From Sphingobium yanoikuyae (GTDB taxonomy: Bacteria > Pseudomonadota > Alphaproteobacteria > Sphingomonadales > Sphingomonadaceae), in contig NZ_CP053021.1 of NCBI RefSeq assembly GCF_013001025.1, forward strand, positions 3,934,001 to 3,998,000: a stretch of 64,000 bases of DNA, written 5' to 3'. The position numbers were made by a program, and so were the translations under genes. Shown in pieces: positions 9,271 through 19,325 of this stretch. Position 1 is the first letter of the stretch, and each line of letters opens with the position of its first letter. The notes beneath the pieces were generated by a model that saw nothing but the letters and a program-made list of their open reading frames with translations, searched no databases and was not told where the DNA came from.

Positions 9271-9377
9271 CGCCCTACCCTTACATGCTTGGTGATGGGC
9301 TGAGATTGCGGGAGATACGGGCTTGCGACAAAGCATCAATTCTCGACACAGCCATTAGCTTATCTTATGCCTGGACC
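9271..9377. promoter_or_regulatory. Divergent bla-ampR control region
   Basis: These 107 bp separate the beta-lactamase and LysR starts, the classical ampR-ampC layout in which the regulator binds between the genes. An ATTAG/CTAAT element typical of the GcvA/AmpR branch is at 9354-9358. I could not define a full T-N11-A dyad or clean -35/-10 boxes by eye. Confidence 0.5.
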
Positions 9378-10250
9378 ATGGATCGCGCCCAATTGCCGCT
9401 CAATGCCCTGCGCGCCTTCGAGGCGGCGGCCCGGCATCTCAGCTTCACCCGCGCCGGCCTCGAACTCTGCGTCAGCCAGGGCGCGGTCAGCCAGCAGGTC
9501 GCGCAGCTTGAGGCGCGGATCGGCGCACCACTGTTCCGCCGCCTGCCGCGCGGCCTCGCTCTGACCGATGAGGGGCTGGCGCTGCTCCCGGTGCTAGCCG
9601 ATGCGTTCGACCGGGTCGGCGGCACGCTGGAGCGGATCGAGGGTGGGCGGCTGCATGAAGTGCTGACGCTGGGCGTGGTCGGCACCTTTGCCGGCGGCTG
9701 GCTGCTGCCGCGCCTTGCCGATTTCGCCCGCGCCTGCCCCCATGTCGATCTGCGGCTGATGACCAACAACAATAGGGTCGACCTGGCCGGCGAAGGGCTG
9801 GACCTGGCGATCCGCTTTGGCGAGGGCGCCTGGCACGGCACCCATGCCCAGCCGATCCTCCGCGCGCCGCTCGCCCCGCTCTGCACGCCCGCCCTCGCCG
9901 CCCGCCTGGCCGATCCCGCCGCGCTCGCGCGCGAGCCGCTGCTGCGCTCCTATCGTGCCGACGAATGGCCGCGCTGGTTCGCCACCGCCGGTGCGCCCTG
10001 CCCGCCGCTGCGCGGGCCGATGTTCGACACCTCGCTGCTGATGGTGGAGGCGGCACGGGCCGGCCTTGGCGTCGCCCTCGCCCCGGTCGCGATGTTCGCC
10101 GCCGATCTGCAGGCCGGGCGGCTGGTCCAGCCTTTTCCGGAGAGCGTCGATGTCGGCGGCTATTGGCTTACCCGCCTGCTGTCCCGCCCCGACAGCCCCG
10201 CCATGGCCGCCTTCCGCGCCTGGCTGGCGGATGCTGTCCTACAGGGCTGA
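9378..10250 (+). CDS. AmpR-like LysR-family transcription regulator
   Basis: A 290-residue LysR regulator. The first 60 residues form the winged helix: LPLNALRAFEAAARHLSF and VSQGAVSQQVAQLE are close to AmpR/GcvA proteins. The C-terminal part is a periplasmic-binding-like effector domain. In the AmpR system the effectors are cell-wall muropeptides and UDP-MurNAc-pentapeptide. The ATG at 9378 is preferred over an upstream in-frame start at 9285 because AmpR proteins begin just before the LPLN motif. Its position back to back with the B3 beta-lactamase suggests it controls that gene. Confidence 0.88.
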   Translation: MDRAQLPLNALRAFEAAARHLSFTRAGLELCVSQGAVSQQVAQLEARIGAPLFRRLPRGLALTDEGLALLPVLADAFDRVGGTLERIEGGRLHEVLTLGVVGTFAGGWLLPRLADFARACPHVDLRLMTNNNRVDLAGEGLDLAIRFGEGAWHGTHAQPILRAPLAPLCTPALAARLADPAALAREPLLRSYRADEWPRWFATAGAPCPPLRGPMFDTSLLMVEAARAGLGVALAPVAMFAADLQAGRLVQPFPESVDVGGYWLTRLLSRPDSPAMAAFRAWLADAVLQG

Positions 10251-10350
10251 TCGCCCCTATAATGGGGGCGGCCGGCGCAAGGATGTTACGGGGATTGGAA
10301 ATTCTATGTCGAAATGTGCGGGAAATATGGGAAGTTAAGCGATCGAAATC

Positions 10351-10836
10351 CTATTGCGGATAGCTGATCGCCATCACCTCATATTCCTTTTCGCCGGCGG
10401 GCAGATGCACCCGGCGCAGGTCGCCGATGGCCGCCCCGCGCAGCGCACGGGCGATCGGTGATCCCCAACCGATCCGGCCGGCGTCCACATCGGTCTCGTC
10501 ATTGCCGACGATCGTCACGGTGCGATGATTGTCATCCTCGTCGGCGATGGTGACGGTCGCGCCGAAATAGACCCGGCCCTTGTCGGGCTGCTGGCGCGGG
10601 TCGACGACCTTGGCGTCCTTCATCTTCTTCGACAGGCGCTTCAGCTGCCCGTCAATCTCGCGCATCCGCTTGCGACCATAAAGATAGTCGCCATTTTCGC
10701 TCCGGTCGCCATTGCCCGCGGCCCAGCTCACCACCTCGACGATGCGCGGCCGCTCGACGCCGAGCAGATGGTCATATTCGGCGCGCAGCTTCGCAAAGCC
10801 CTCGGGGCTGATATAATTGGGATAGGGACCGCTCAT
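10351..10836 (-). CDS. greB: Transcription elongation factor GreB
   Basis: A 161-residue GreA/GreB protein that rescues backtracked RNA polymerase by stimulating transcript cleavage. The N-terminal coiled coil carries the acidic tip GDRSENGDY. YLYGRKRMREIDGQLKRLSK and VVDPRQQPDKGRVYFGATV resemble GreB more than GreA. A C-terminal FKBP-like domain follows (VGNDETDVDAGRIGWGSPI). It is convergent with the LysR gene; a small CGCCCC/GGGGCG hairpin (10252-10270) lies between them. Confidence 0.9.
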   Translation of the reverse strand: MSGPYPNYISPEGFAKLRAEYDHLLGVERPRIVEVVSWAAGNGDRSENGDYLYGRKRMREIDGQLKRLSKKMKDAKVVDPRQQPDKGRVYFGATVTIADEDDNHRTVTIVGNDETDVDAGRIGWGSPIARALRGAAIGDLRRVHLPAGEKEYEVMAISYPQ

Positions 10837-10881
10837 GCCGCCCCTTATCCACAGCCTTGGCCGACGCGCAAACCGGAAAGA

Positions 10882-12954
10882 TCAGCCCGGCGTCTGCTTG
10901 CCCAGATAGCGGCTGAGCACCGCATTGCTGCCCTTGAACTTGGCCCGCTCCGGGTTCATCGCCTCATAGACGACAGCATTTTCCAGCACCCGTTGGACAT
11001 AGTTGCGCGTCTCGAAGATCGGGATCTGCTCGATCCAGCGCAGCATGTCGGCACCCGGCAGGCGCGGGTCACCATTGGCCTTGACCCAGCGATTCACATT
11101 GCCCGGCCCGGCATTATAGGCGGCGACCGCCAGCGGATAGCTGCCGCCATAATAATCCAGCATGCGCTGGAAATAGCCCGACCCCAGCATGATGTTGTAG
11201 CTGGGATCATTGAGCGAGCCGGCGTCATAGCTCAGGCCCAGCTTGCCCGCCTGCTCGCGCGCCGTACCGGGCATCAGCTGCATAAGGCCGCGCGCGCCGG
11301 CATGGCTGACGATCTGCTTGTCGAACTGGCTTTCCTGTCGCGCGATCGCATGGACCATGGTCCAGTTATATTGCGCCGTCGGCGGCACCGGTACGCGCGG
11401 AAAGGCGCTGGCGCCATAGCCGGTCAGGCCGTTGGATACGGCGCGACGACCGACCATCACGCCCATGTCGGGGCGACCCAGATTCTGCGCCAGCTCGGCA
11501 GCCAGGAAATGATCGCCATCGCTGTCCGCGCCGTTGGCGATGGCGCGGACGAATTTGCTCTGGTCCTCCCAATAGCCCATCTGGCCCAACGCCCTGGCGG
11601 CGCGCACCACCGACCGGTTGTTGAACTCGCTGCGTTCGGCGGCCGAAATCGACACCGCCCGTTCAGGCGGCGGCGGCACCGGCCGGCCCAGCCGCTCCAG
11701 CGCCAGCTGGCCATAATATTGATCGGGGAATTGTGCCGACTGGTTGAAATAGCTGTTGGCGCTGGCGGCATCGCCCGCCTGCAGCGCCGCGCGCCCGGCC
11801 CAATAATAGCCCTTGGCCTGGACCTGGGGCGACTTGCCGCCAGTGGCATAGCGGCGGAACATCGCCACCGCATCGGTCGGCCGGTTGAGATTGTAGAAGG
11901 CGGTGGTGCCCGCCAGCCAGGCAAGGCTGGTATAATCGTCGCGCTCGCCGATCGGCCGGGTCGACACATCCGTGCCCGGCGCATAGGCATCGTCCAGTTG
12001 GCTGGCGATGCCATAGGCAAAGCTCCACTGGCTGTCGTTCGCCGACGACCGTGCTTGGGTCAGCAGCGTCTCATACCATTTTTCGGCATTGCCGGGGCGG
12101 AAGGTCAGCGGCTGGCGATTGGCCAGATATTGCCGCCCGGCGATCCAGTTGCCGCTGTTGAGCAGCCAGGTCGCCTTGTCGGCGATGAAGCCTGCATCGC
12201 TCGCCCCACCGGCCGGCTCGGCCGTCTGCATCTTGATCGCGGCGTCCGGCGACTTCTGGCGAAAGGCGATGCGCGCATCATAGATCGCCCGCCGCGCCGG
12301 GCTGACATAGGCCAGCATCCGCATCGCGCCGATCGTGTCATTGCTCCACAGCAGTATGTCGGCCCGCTGATCATGGTCGGCCACGGTAAAGCCCGATCCG
12401 AACAGCGACAGCAGCCGCGCCTCGTCAATCGGACTCAGCGTGCCGGTGATCCAGGCGGTACGCGCGGCAACCCGCGCCTCGTCCATCCGCCCGGCCTGCA
12501 TCAGCGCCACAGCATTGCGGGCATGGCCGGTCGCGGTGCGCGCCGGGAAGCGGGCGAAGAAGACGATCACCTGGCGCGGATCAAAGCTGTCGGGATTGAT
12601 CCCGGTCTCGGCCAGCCGCCGCATCCGGTCCTCGCCCGGCCAGCCGGGATTGGCCATGATGAAGCTGGCATAGGTGGAAAAGCCGAGACCATCGCTCTGC
12701 TGCAAGGCGCGCCACTGGCTGATAGTGCCGGCGATCGAGGGATCGGACGGCATGCCGACGCGGCTCGCCGCCTGGTTCCAGGCGCTGGGCTGAGTCGAGC
12801 CCGGCTGGCCCGGCAGGGGCTGCACCATCGCCTGGGCATAGACGGTGGGGGTTTCGGTCTGGGCGCCGGCACCGGCGGTTGCGAGCAATAAAGCAATGAC
12901 AGGCATGCGGATCAGGTAACTTTCGACAGTTCCGGGCTTCGGCATGCTGGACAT
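10882..12954 (-). CDS. Soluble lytic murein transglycosylase (Slt family)
   Basis: A 690-residue periplasmic enzyme that cleaves the MurNAc-GlcNAc bond of peptidoglycan to form 1,6-anhydro ends. A signal peptide covers about residues 17-31 (MPVIALLLATAGAGA); the real start may be that Met. The long middle part is an alpha-helical superhelix of the Slt70 type. The C-terminal SLT domain has the catalytic Glu in IARQESQF, then GLMQLMPGTA and AVAAYNAGPGNV. Anhydro-muropeptides made by such enzymes are the signals read by AmpR-type regulators, and one lies 1.5 kb away. Divergent from dapA. Confidence 0.92.
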   Translation of the reverse strand: MSSMPKPGTVESYLIRMPVIALLLATAGAGAQTETPTVYAQAMVQPLPGQPGSTQPSAWNQAASRVGMPSDPSIAGTISQWRALQQSDGLGFSTYASFIMANPGWPGEDRMRRLAETGINPDSFDPRQVIVFFARFPARTATGHARNAVALMQAGRMDEARVAARTAWITGTLSPIDEARLLSLFGSGFTVADHDQRADILLWSNDTIGAMRMLAYVSPARRAIYDARIAFRQKSPDAAIKMQTAEPAGGASDAGFIADKATWLLNSGNWIAGRQYLANRQPLTFRPGNAEKWYETLLTQARSSANDSQWSFAYGIASQLDDAYAPGTDVSTRPIGERDDYTSLAWLAGTTAFYNLNRPTDAVAMFRRYATGGKSPQVQAKGYYWAGRAALQAGDAASANSYFNQSAQFPDQYYGQLALERLGRPVPPPPERAVSISAAERSEFNNRSVVRAARALGQMGYWEDQSKFVRAIANGADSDGDHFLAAELAQNLGRPDMGVMVGRRAVSNGLTGYGASAFPRVPVPPTAQYNWTMVHAIARQESQFDKQIVSHAGARGLMQLMPGTAREQAGKLGLSYDAGSLNDPSYNIMLGSGYFQRMLDYYGGSYPLAVAAYNAGPGNVNRWVKANGDPRLPGADMLRWIEQIPIFETRNYVQRVLENAVVYEAMNPERAKFKGSNAVLSRYLGKQTPG

Positions 12955-13050
12955 AATCGCTATTGCATCCTTATCAGGCCCTGAATGACGCGCTATAGCG
13001 CGCCGCTTGCCCGATCATGCCCCGGTCGCCCGGAGAATTGAAGGAGTTTA

Positions 13051-13932
13051 ATGATGTTTTCCGGGTCGATTCCAGCCCTGGTGACCACTTTCCGCGACGG
13101 AGCGGTGGATGAGGCCGCCTTCCGCGCCCTGGTCGACTGGCAGATCGAGGAAGGGTCGAGCGCGCTGGTCCCCTGCGGCACCACCGGCGAAAGCGCGACC
13201 ATGACGGTCGAGGAGCATAATCGCGTCATCGCCATCTGCGTCGACCAGGCGGCCGGCCGCGTGCCGGTAATCGCCGGCTGCGGATCGAACGACACCCGCA
13301 TCGCGCTGGAACATATGTATGCGGCGCAGGCCGCCGGTGCCGACGCGGCGCTGGTCGTCGCGCCCTATTACAACAAGCCGAATCAGGAAGGCGTCTACCA
13401 GCATTTCGCCTATCTGGCGCAGCGCTGCGATCTGCCGATCGTCCTCTACAACGTCCCCACCCGCACCATCACCGACATCGGCGTGCCGGTGATGCACCGG
13501 CTGAGCCAGGAATATCAGTCGATCGTCGGGGTGAAGGACGCCACCGGGAATCTGGGGCGGGTCACCGCGCAGCGCCTCGCCTGCGGCCCGGACTTCTGCC
13601 AGCTTTCGGGGAATGACGAAACCGCACTCGGCTTCAACGCGATGGGCGGCCGGGGCTGTATTTCGGTCACCGCCAATGTCGCCCCGCGCCTGATCGCCGA
13701 TTTCCAGGCGGCCTGCGCCGCGCAGGATTGGGATGGTGCCCTGGCGCTGCAGGATCGTCTCTATCCCCTGCATGATGCCCTGTTCAGCGATTCTTCACCC
13801 GGCCCTGTCAAATATGCGCTTACCCGCGTGCGGCCCGACATGCCCGGCGAGCTTCGGCTGCCGATTACCTGGCCGTCGGAATCGAGCCGCGCCGCGGTCG
13901 ATCGCGCGCTGGAGATCGCCGGTCTGGTTTGA
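13051..13932 (+). CDS. dapA: 4-hydroxy-tetrahydrodipicolinate synthase DapA
   Basis: A 293-residue (beta/alpha)8-barrel aldolase that condenses pyruvate with aspartate semialdehyde in the lysine/diaminopimelate pathway. The Schiff-base lysine is in IVGVKDATGN. GTTGESATM and the catalytic Tyr in VLYNVPTRT are present. A strong GAAGGAG site precedes a double ATG (MMFSG), and either Met may be used. Length matches the family. smpB follows 44 bp downstream, a linkage common in alphaproteobacteria. Confidence 0.95.
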   Translation: MMFSGSIPALVTTFRDGAVDEAAFRALVDWQIEEGSSALVPCGTTGESATMTVEEHNRVIAICVDQAAGRVPVIAGCGSNDTRIALEHMYAAQAAGADAALVVAPYYNKPNQEGVYQHFAYLAQRCDLPIVLYNVPTRTITDIGVPVMHRLSQEYQSIVGVKDATGNLGRVTAQRLACGPDFCQLSGNDETALGFNAMGGRGCISVTANVAPRLIADFQAACAAQDWDGALALQDRLYPLHDALFSDSSPGPVKYALTRVRPDMPGELRLPITWPSESSRAAVDRALEIAGLV

Positions 13933-13976
13933 CGCGCCGGCGTCCCTATATGATGAATTGAGTTAAGTAGCAGAAT

Positions 13977-14459
13977 ATGGCCCGCCCCCGCCCCGCAACC
14001 TTCGACAAGAAGAAGATCGTCGCCGAGAACCGGCGCGCCCGTTTCGATTATTTCATCGAGGACGTGTTCGAAGCCGGCATCGCGCTGCAGGGCACCGAGG
14101 TGAAGGCCCTGCGCGGCGGCGAGGGCAATATCGCCGAAAGCTATGCCGAGGTGAAGGGGAACCAGGTCTTCCTGGTGAACAGCAACATCCCCGAATATAG
14201 CCATGGCAACCGCGAAAATCACGAGCCCAAGCGGGTGCGCAAGCTGCTGCTGCACGAGCGTGAGATCGAGAAGATGCACAGCGCGGTGTCGCGCAAGGGC
14301 ATGACGCTGGTGCCGCTGATGGTCTATTTCAACAGCCAGGGCCGGGCCAAGGTCGAACTGGCGCTGGCCAAGGGCAAGCAGAATCACGACAAGCGCGACA
14401 CGATCAAGGAACGTGACTGGAAGCGCGATCAGCAGCGCATCATGAAGGCACATAGCTGA
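13977..14459 (+). CDS. smpB: SsrA-binding protein SmpB
   Basis: A 160-residue tmRNA partner for trans-translation on stalled ribosomes. It shows the OB-fold signature [15 protein letters not shown] and the basic C-terminal tail ([19 protein letters not shown]) that enters the decoding centre. It sits directly after dapA and 3 bp before the DUF2062 gene. Confidence 0.96.
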   Translation: MARPRPATFDKKKIVAENRRARFDYFIEDVFEAGIALQGTEVKALRGGEGNIAESYAEVKGNQVFLVNSNIPEYSHGNRENHEPKRVRKLLLHEREIEKMHSAVSRKGMTLVPLMVYFNSQGRAKVELALAKGKQNHDKRDTIKERDWKRDQQRIMKAHS

Positions 14460-14462
14460 TCC

Positions 14463-15056
14463 ATGGACAATCGCTTCTCCCGCTGGTGGCACGCCAACGC
14501 GCCGACCCGTGAATCGCTGGAGAAGAGCCGCGTCCTTGCCCCCGTCGCCCATCGCGTGCTGGAACCTTCGCTGTGGCGCTTCACCCGTCGGTCGGTACCG
14601 CGCGGCGTCGCGCTCGGCCTGTTCGTCGGCATCTTCCTGCTGATCCCCGGCGTCCAGATCGCCGGCGCTGCTATCTTCGCCCTGCCCTTCCGCGCCAATA
14701 TCCCGGTGGCGGCGGCGATGACCTTCCTGTCCAACCCGGCCACCACGCCGCTGATCCTGATGGCGTCGGTATGGCTCGGCAACTGGATGCTCGGCCGCAG
14801 CGCTGACGCCTCCGGCTTCATGGCACTGGTCGATGGCCATGCCTCGATCGGCCAATGGTGCGCCTGGCTCTTTTCCGAAGCCGCCCCGGCCATGCTGCTC
14901 GGCCTCTTCCTCATCTCGCTCGCCAGCGCGGTGGTCGGCTATGTCGGCGCCGACTGGTTCTGGCGCCGCCGCATGGGGCGCAAGTGGCAGGCGCGCAAAT
15001 TGAGGATTGGCAAGCGCACCGAAAGCAGCGCATTGGAAGAGATCGCCCGGGTCTGA
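14463..15056 (+). CDS. DUF2062 membrane protein
   Basis: A 197-residue protein with three or four hydrophobic segments (about residues 48-66, 70-90, 94-112 and 143-163). The motif AAMTFLSNPATTPLI is typical of DUF2062, a family of small inner-membrane proteins of unknown function. The basic C-terminus (RRRMGRKWQARKLRIGKR) is probably cytoplasmic. It is probably cotranscribed with smpB and ends 47 bp before cckA. Confidence 0.85.
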   Translation: MDNRFSRWWHANAPTRESLEKSRVLAPVAHRVLEPSLWRFTRRSVPRGVALGLFVGIFLLIPGVQIAGAAIFALPFRANIPVAAAMTFLSNPATTPLILMASVWLGNWMLGRSADASGFMALVDGHASIGQWCAWLFSEAAPAMLLGLFLISLASAVVGYVGADWFWRRRMGRKWQARKLRIGKRTESSALEEIARV

Positions 15057-15103
15057 TCCGTGGCGTCATGGTTCCATTGTAAGGGCTTAAGGGGACGGCG
15101 CCG

Positions 15104-17524
15104 ATGGTCGCGCGGGTAAACAGGGATGATGAGGCGTGGATGGGGCAGGCCCCGTCGCGCAGCTTCGTGCCTCTGCTCGCGCTCGCCGCAGCAGCCTCCG
15201 CCGCGATCGTCCTCTATGCCATCGGCGACTGGGCGCTGGCCGCCGGCTTTGCCGCCACGGTCATCACCATCGCCGCGCTGCTCGCCTGGTATCGCCGCCT
15301 CTATCCCCCGCCGCTGTCCGCCAGTGATGCCGTGCCCGACTGGACCGTGGCGCGCGCCGCCGCCGACGCCTCCAGCATGGCGATCGCCGTCACCGACCGC
15401 GCCGGCCGGCTGGTCTGCGCCAGCGACCTGTTCGGCGAATGGTTCCCCGGCTATCCCTCGCCTCCGGCCGTCAATGCCGATGCCTCGCTGATCGAGAGCC
15501 TGACCGCCGCCGCCCGCGCCGCCTGGCGCGATGGTGAGGCCAAGGTGGAGGCGATCGCCCATGCGACCCTGCGCCTCGACGTCGACATCACCCGCACCGG
15601 TCGCTCGGAAGATTATCTGCTCTGGCGCTTCACTCCGATGCGCCAGCCCAGCGCGCTCGACGATGTCCATCGCGTCCTGACGGGCGAGGCCGGGCGACAG
15701 TTGGGCGAAGCCGGCATCATGGCGGTGATGATCGGCGGCGAGGGGCGCATCCGCGCCGCCAACGGCGCCTTCCTGCTGCGCGCCGCCGGACGGATCGATG
15801 CCAACATCACCGGCCGCGATTTCGCCGCCCATATGCGGGTCGATGACAAGGGCCGGCTGTTCCTGGCGCGCGAGGAAAGCGGCGGCCTGCCGCTGCGCCT
15901 GCTGCAGGTGCCGCTGCGCCGCGCCACCCAGCCGGGCGGCATCCAGAATGGGGCGCAGGACGGCCCGATGCTGCTGCTGCTGATCGACGAGCCGGCCGGC
16001 GGCGGCGGCACATCGGCCCTTTCCTATATCGAAACCCTGCTCTCGCTGCTGCCCTTCGGCCTCGCCATGGCCGATCGCGACGGCCGGGTGCTGTTCGTCA
16101 ACAAGGCGTTCGCCCGCGCCGCCGGCATCAAGGATGCCGAAACGCCCAGCTATCCCGGCGACCTTGTCGTGCGCGAGGATCAGGCGGCGGTGGCCGACGC
16201 GGTGCGCCGCTTTGCCGTCGGCCCGCAAATGTCGGGCGACATCGCCGTGCGCATGCGCGAACAGCCCGAAGAACCGATCGCGCTCAGCCTTGCCGGCGTG
16301 CGCGGCCTGGGCGAGGCCGCTGTGCTGCTCAGCCTCAAGGACAATAGCGAGGAATCGAAGCTCAAGCGCCAGGTCGCACAGGCGACCAAGATGCAGGCGA
16401 TCGGCCAGCTGGCGGGCGGCGTCGCCCATGACTTCAACAATATCCTGACCGCCATCATCGGCCATTGCGACCTGATGCTGATGCGCCATACGCCGGGCGA
16501 CAGCGACTATGACGACATCACCCAGATCAAGTCGAACAGCAATCGCGCCGCCGGCCTCACCCGCCAGCTGCTCGCCTTCTCGCGCCAACAGACGCTGCGC
16601 CCGCAGATATTGCAACTGCCCGACATCGTCGCCGACGTCTCCAACCTGCTGAAGCGCCTACTCGGCGAGAATGTGAAGCTCGACGTCAGCCATGGCCGCA
16701 ACCTCGGCGCGGTGCGCGCCGACCCCGGCCAGCTCGAACAGGTCATCATCAACCTGGCGGTCAATGCCCGCGACGCCATGCCCGAAGGCGGCACGCTCAA
16801 TATCCAGACCTATGGCGTGCCGGCGAACCGCGTGCGCGAGATGCGGCAACAAATTCTGCCGATCAGCGACTATACCGCGCTGCGCGTGTCCGACACGGGC
16901 CTCGGCATCCCGCCCGACATCTTGTCCAAGATCTTCGAACCCTTCTTCACCACCAAGGAACTGGGCAAGGGCACCGGTCTTGGCCTCTCCACCGTCTACG
17001 GCATCGTAAAGCAGTCGGGCGGCTATATCTTCGCCGAATCCGAACTGGGCCGGGGCGCCAGCTTCGTCATCTATCTGCCGGTCTATGCCGGCGGCGACAT
17101 CGAGCAGGCCAAGCCCAAGACGCCGATCAAGCGCAGCGAAACCTGGGGCACCGGCACGGTGCTGCTGGTCGAGGATGAGGATATGGTCCGTGCCGTGGCC
17201 GAACGCGCCCTCACCCGGCAGGGCTACAAGGTGCTGACTGCCAGCGACGGCGAACAGGGGCTGGAAGTGCTGGGCGGCGGCGAGAAGATCGACCTGCTGA
17301 TCTCCGACGTGGTGATGCCCAATATGGATGGGCCGGCGATGGTGGCGCAGGCGCGACGCAGTTTCCCCGACCTCCCCGTGCTGTTCATGTCCGGCTATGC
17401 CGAGGAGCAACTGCGCAAGTCGATCGACATCGCCAATGTCGCCTTCCTGCCCAAGCCCTTTTCCGTCAACCAGTTGGCCGAAGCGGCGCGCGACGCGCTG
17501 GCGATGCGACCGGCGGTGGAATGA
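15104..17524 (+). CDS. cckA: Hybrid sensor histidine kinase CckA
   Basis: An 806-residue membrane kinase/phosphatase that in alphaproteobacteria feeds the ChpT-CtrA phosphorelay controlling cell cycle and motility. Two transmembrane segments lie in the first ~65 residues, followed by PAS domains (clearest at [19 protein letters not shown]). The HisKA box [17 protein letters not shown] has the phospho-acceptor His442. The ATPase domain has [21 protein letters not shown] and [11 protein letters not shown]. The C-terminal receiver carries Asp735 in LISDVVMPN. Domain order and the HDFNN box match CckA. An alternative start is Met13. Confidence 0.92.
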   Translation: MVARVNRDDEAWMGQAPSRSFVPLLALAAAASAAIVLYAIGDWALAAGFAATVITIAALLAWYRRLYPPPLSASDAVPDWTVARAAADASSMAIAVTDRAGRLVCASDLFGEWFPGYPSPPAVNADASLIESLTAAARAAWRDGEAKVEAIAHATLRLDVDITRTGRSEDYLLWRFTPMRQPSALDDVHRVLTGEAGRQLGEAGIMAVMIGGEGRIRAANGAFLLRAAGRIDANITGRDFAAHMRVDDKGRLFLAREESGGLPLRLLQVPLRRATQPGGIQNGAQDGPMLLLLIDEPAGGGGTSALSYIETLLSLLPFGLAMADRDGRVLFVNKAFARAAGIKDAETPSYPGDLVVREDQAAVADAVRRFAVGPQMSGDIAVRMREQPEEPIALSLAGVRGLGEAAVLLSLKDNSEESKLKRQVAQATKMQAIGQLAGGVAHDFNNILTAIIGHCDLMLMRHTPGDSDYDDITQIKSNSNRAAGLTRQLLAFSRQQTLRPQILQLPDIVADVSNLLKRLLGENVKLDVSHGRNLGAVRADPGQLEQVIINLAVNARDAMPEGGTLNIQTYGVPANRVREMRQQILPISDYTALRVSDTGLGIPPDILSKIFEPFFTTKELGKGTGLGLSTVYGIVKQSGGYIFAESELGRGASFVIYLPVYAGGDIEQAKPKTPIKRSETWGTGTVLLVEDEDMVRAVAERALTRQGYKVLTASDGEQGLEVLGGGEKIDLLISDVVMPNMDGPAMVAQARRSFPDLPVLFMSGYAEEQLRKSIDIANVAFLPKPFSVNQLAEAARDALAMRPAVE

Positions 17525-17608
17525 ACTTGCCCGCCGGCAAACGATTATGCTGGGCATCGCCTGCCCCTTTGGCTAGCGATGGGAAGCAAGAACAAGGGAC
17601 AAGGGCGC

Positions 17609-17965
17609 ATGGCTGACGGCAAGTCCATCCTCATCGTCGAGGATGAAGCGATGATCGGCATGATGCTGGAAGATTATCTCGACGCGCTCGGCTATCGCCT
17701 CCACGCGACCGCCGCGTCGGTGGACGAGGCGTGCGCCCTGGCGCGCGAGGGCGGGTTCGACGCCGCCCTGCTCGACTGCAATCTCCAGGGTGAAAAAAGC
17801 TGGCCGGTCGCCGACATATTGGCGCAGCAGTCGATTCCCTTCCTGTTCGCCACCGGCGGCATGGCGGATGATCTGCCGCAGGGCCATGCCGATCGGCCGA
17901 CGCTGGCCAAGCCCTTCACCATCGGCGCCGTGGAGCGCGCGCTGGAGAAGATTCTCGCCGACTGA
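17609..17965 (+). CDS. Single-domain response regulator
   Basis: About 118 residues forming one receiver domain: the acidic pair in LIVEDEAMIG, the phospho-acceptor Asp in ALLDCNLQGE, and the conserved Lys in LAKPFTIG. There is no output domain. It lies 84 bp after cckA. A start at 17579 is possible but lacks a ribosome site, while GGGAC precedes 17609. It may act as a phosphate sink or shuttle; a link to CckA is suggested only by position. Confidence 0.85.
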   Translation: MADGKSILIVEDEAMIGMMLEDYLDALGYRLHATAASVDEACALAREGGFDAALLDCNLQGEKSWPVADILAQQSIPFLFATGGMADDLPQGHADRPTLAKPFTIGAVERALEKILAD

Positions 17966-17987
17966 ATAGGCAGGATAGGAAATTTCC

Positions 17988-18002
17988 GTTCCCCTCTTGT
18001 TC
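17988..18002 (+). promoter_or_regulatory. LexA (SOS) box of recA
   Basis: GTTC-CCCTCTT-GTTC is an exact match to the alphaproteobacterial LexA operator GTTC-N7-GTTC. It overlaps a possible -35 element (TTGTTC 17997-18002), with TACATC at 18020-18025 after 17 bp. The recA start is about 75 bp downstream. Confidence 0.85.
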
Positions 18003-18077
18003 CGCAGGAACAAACGGGATACATCATTGGCAGGCGCCGAGTGACTCGACGCGATCCGCTTGACAGGGGATAGGCCG

Positions 18078-19148
18078 ATGACCGCTATGCTCTCACTCAT
18101 CGATTCCAAGAAGACAGGCACAATGGACAGACAGAAAGCATTGGAGGCGGCGCTCGCCCAGATTGATCGCGCCTTCGGCAAGGGCAGCGCGATGAAGCTC
18201 GGCAGCCGTGAGAAGATCGAGATTGAATCGATCTCGACCGGCTCGCTCGGCCTCGACATCGCGCTCGGCATCGGCGGCCTGCCCAAGGGCCGCATCATCG
18301 AGATTTACGGTCCCGAAAGCTCGGGCAAGACCACGCTGACGCTGCATGCGATCGCCGAAGCCCAGAAGGCCGGCGGCACCGCCGCCTTCGTCGACGCGGA
18401 ACATGCGCTCGACCCCATCTATGCCAAGAAGCTGGGCGTCGACATTGACGAACTGATCGTGTCGCAGCCCGACACCGGCGAACAGGCGCTGGAAATCGTC
18501 GACACGCTGGTCCGCTCCAACGCCATCGACATCCTCGTCGTCGACTCGGTCGCCGCGCTGGTGCCGCGTGCCGAGATCGAGGGCGAGATGGGCGACAGCC
18601 ATGTCGGCCTGCAGGCGCGCCTCATGAGCCAGGCGCTGCGCAAGCTGACCGGGTCGATCGCCCGCTCCAAGTGCATGGTGATCTTCATCAACCAGGTGCG
18701 CATGAAGATCGGCGTGATGTACGGCAATCCGGAAACCACCACCGGCGGCAACGCGCTCAAATTCTACGCCTCGGTCCGTCTCGACATCCGTCGCACCGGC
18801 CAGATCAAGGATCGCGACGATATCGTCGGCAACGCGACCCGCGTGAAGGTGGTGAAGAACAAGGTCGCCCCGCCCTTCAAGCAGGTCGAATTCGACATCA
18901 TGTATGGCGAGGGCATTTCCAAGATCGGCGAAATGCTCGACATCGGCGTCAAGGCCGGGCTGGTCGAGAAGTCGGGCTCCTGGTTCTCCTATGACTCGGT
19001 CCGCATTGGTCAGGGTCGCGAAAACGCCAAGACCTTCCTCAAGGAAAATCCCGAAATGGCAGACCGCCTGGAAAAGGCGATCCGCGGCAAGACCGAGGAA
19101 GTCGCCGAAGGGATGATGGCCGGACCCGAAGCGGGGGATGACGACTAA
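18078..19148 (+). CDS. recA: Recombinase RecA
   Basis: A 356-residue strand-exchange ATPase and LexA co-protease. Walker A is GPESSGKTT, Walker [11 protein letters not shown], and the DNA-binding loop L2 region is around [17 protein letters not shown]. The acidic C-terminus (EAGDDD) is usual. The start at 18078 gives the usual family length; an upstream in-frame ATG at 18060 and a downstream one at 18123 also exist. SOS control is shown by the upstream LexA box, and a strong terminator follows at 19224. Confidence 0.98.
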   Translation: MTAMLSLIDSKKTGTMDRQKALEAALAQIDRAFGKGSAMKLGSREKIEIESISTGSLGLDIALGIGGLPKGRIIEIYGPESSGKTTLTLHAIAEAQKAGGTAAFVDAEHALDPIYAKKLGVDIDELIVSQPDTGEQALEIVDTLVRSNAIDILVVDSVAALVPRAEIEGEMGDSHVGLQARLMSQALRKLTGSIARSKCMVIFINQVRMKIGVMYGNPETTTGGNALKFYASVRLDIRRTGQIKDRDDIVGNATRVKVVKNKVAPPFKQVEFDIMYGEGISKIGEMLDIGVKAGLVEKSGSWFSYDSVRIGQGRENAKTFLKENPEMADRLEKAIRGKTEEVAEGMMAGPEAGDDD

Positions 19149-19223
19149 GCAGGACGACCGCGCCCGACCGGATCAACCGGGCGCCTGATCCTGCCTTTCG
19201 TCCACCTCTGGCTTCACGCTCTG

Positions 19224-19259
19224 AAAAGGCCCGTTGCGCGATGGCGCGGCGGGCCTTTT
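19224..19259 (+). terminator. Intrinsic terminator of recA
   Basis: AAAAGGCCCG at 19224-19233 pairs with CGGGCCTTTT at 19250-19259, giving a 10-bp stem ending in four Ts. The A/T symmetry means it could also stop transcription arriving from the minus-strand small gene beyond. Confidence 0.85.
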
Positions 19260-19325
19260 ACCTGCCGGGCGCGCGACAGGGCTGTCGCCATGCAGGCACA
19301 ACGGAGGGGAAGAGGGAAAAGACCG

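Noticed and set aside
10252..10270. CGCCCC-TATAATG-GGGGCG as a promoter because of TATAAT
   Set aside because: The TATAAT lies in the loop of a hairpin between convergent genes, without a -35 element or a downstream gene on that strand.
14939..16615. Very long minus-strand ORF (558 codons) opposite cckA, and similar long ORFs opposite lepA, greB/slt and secY
   Set aside because: In GC-rich genes the antisense frames are often open. These are low-complexity, His/Arg/Ala-rich, and oppose well-conserved genes.
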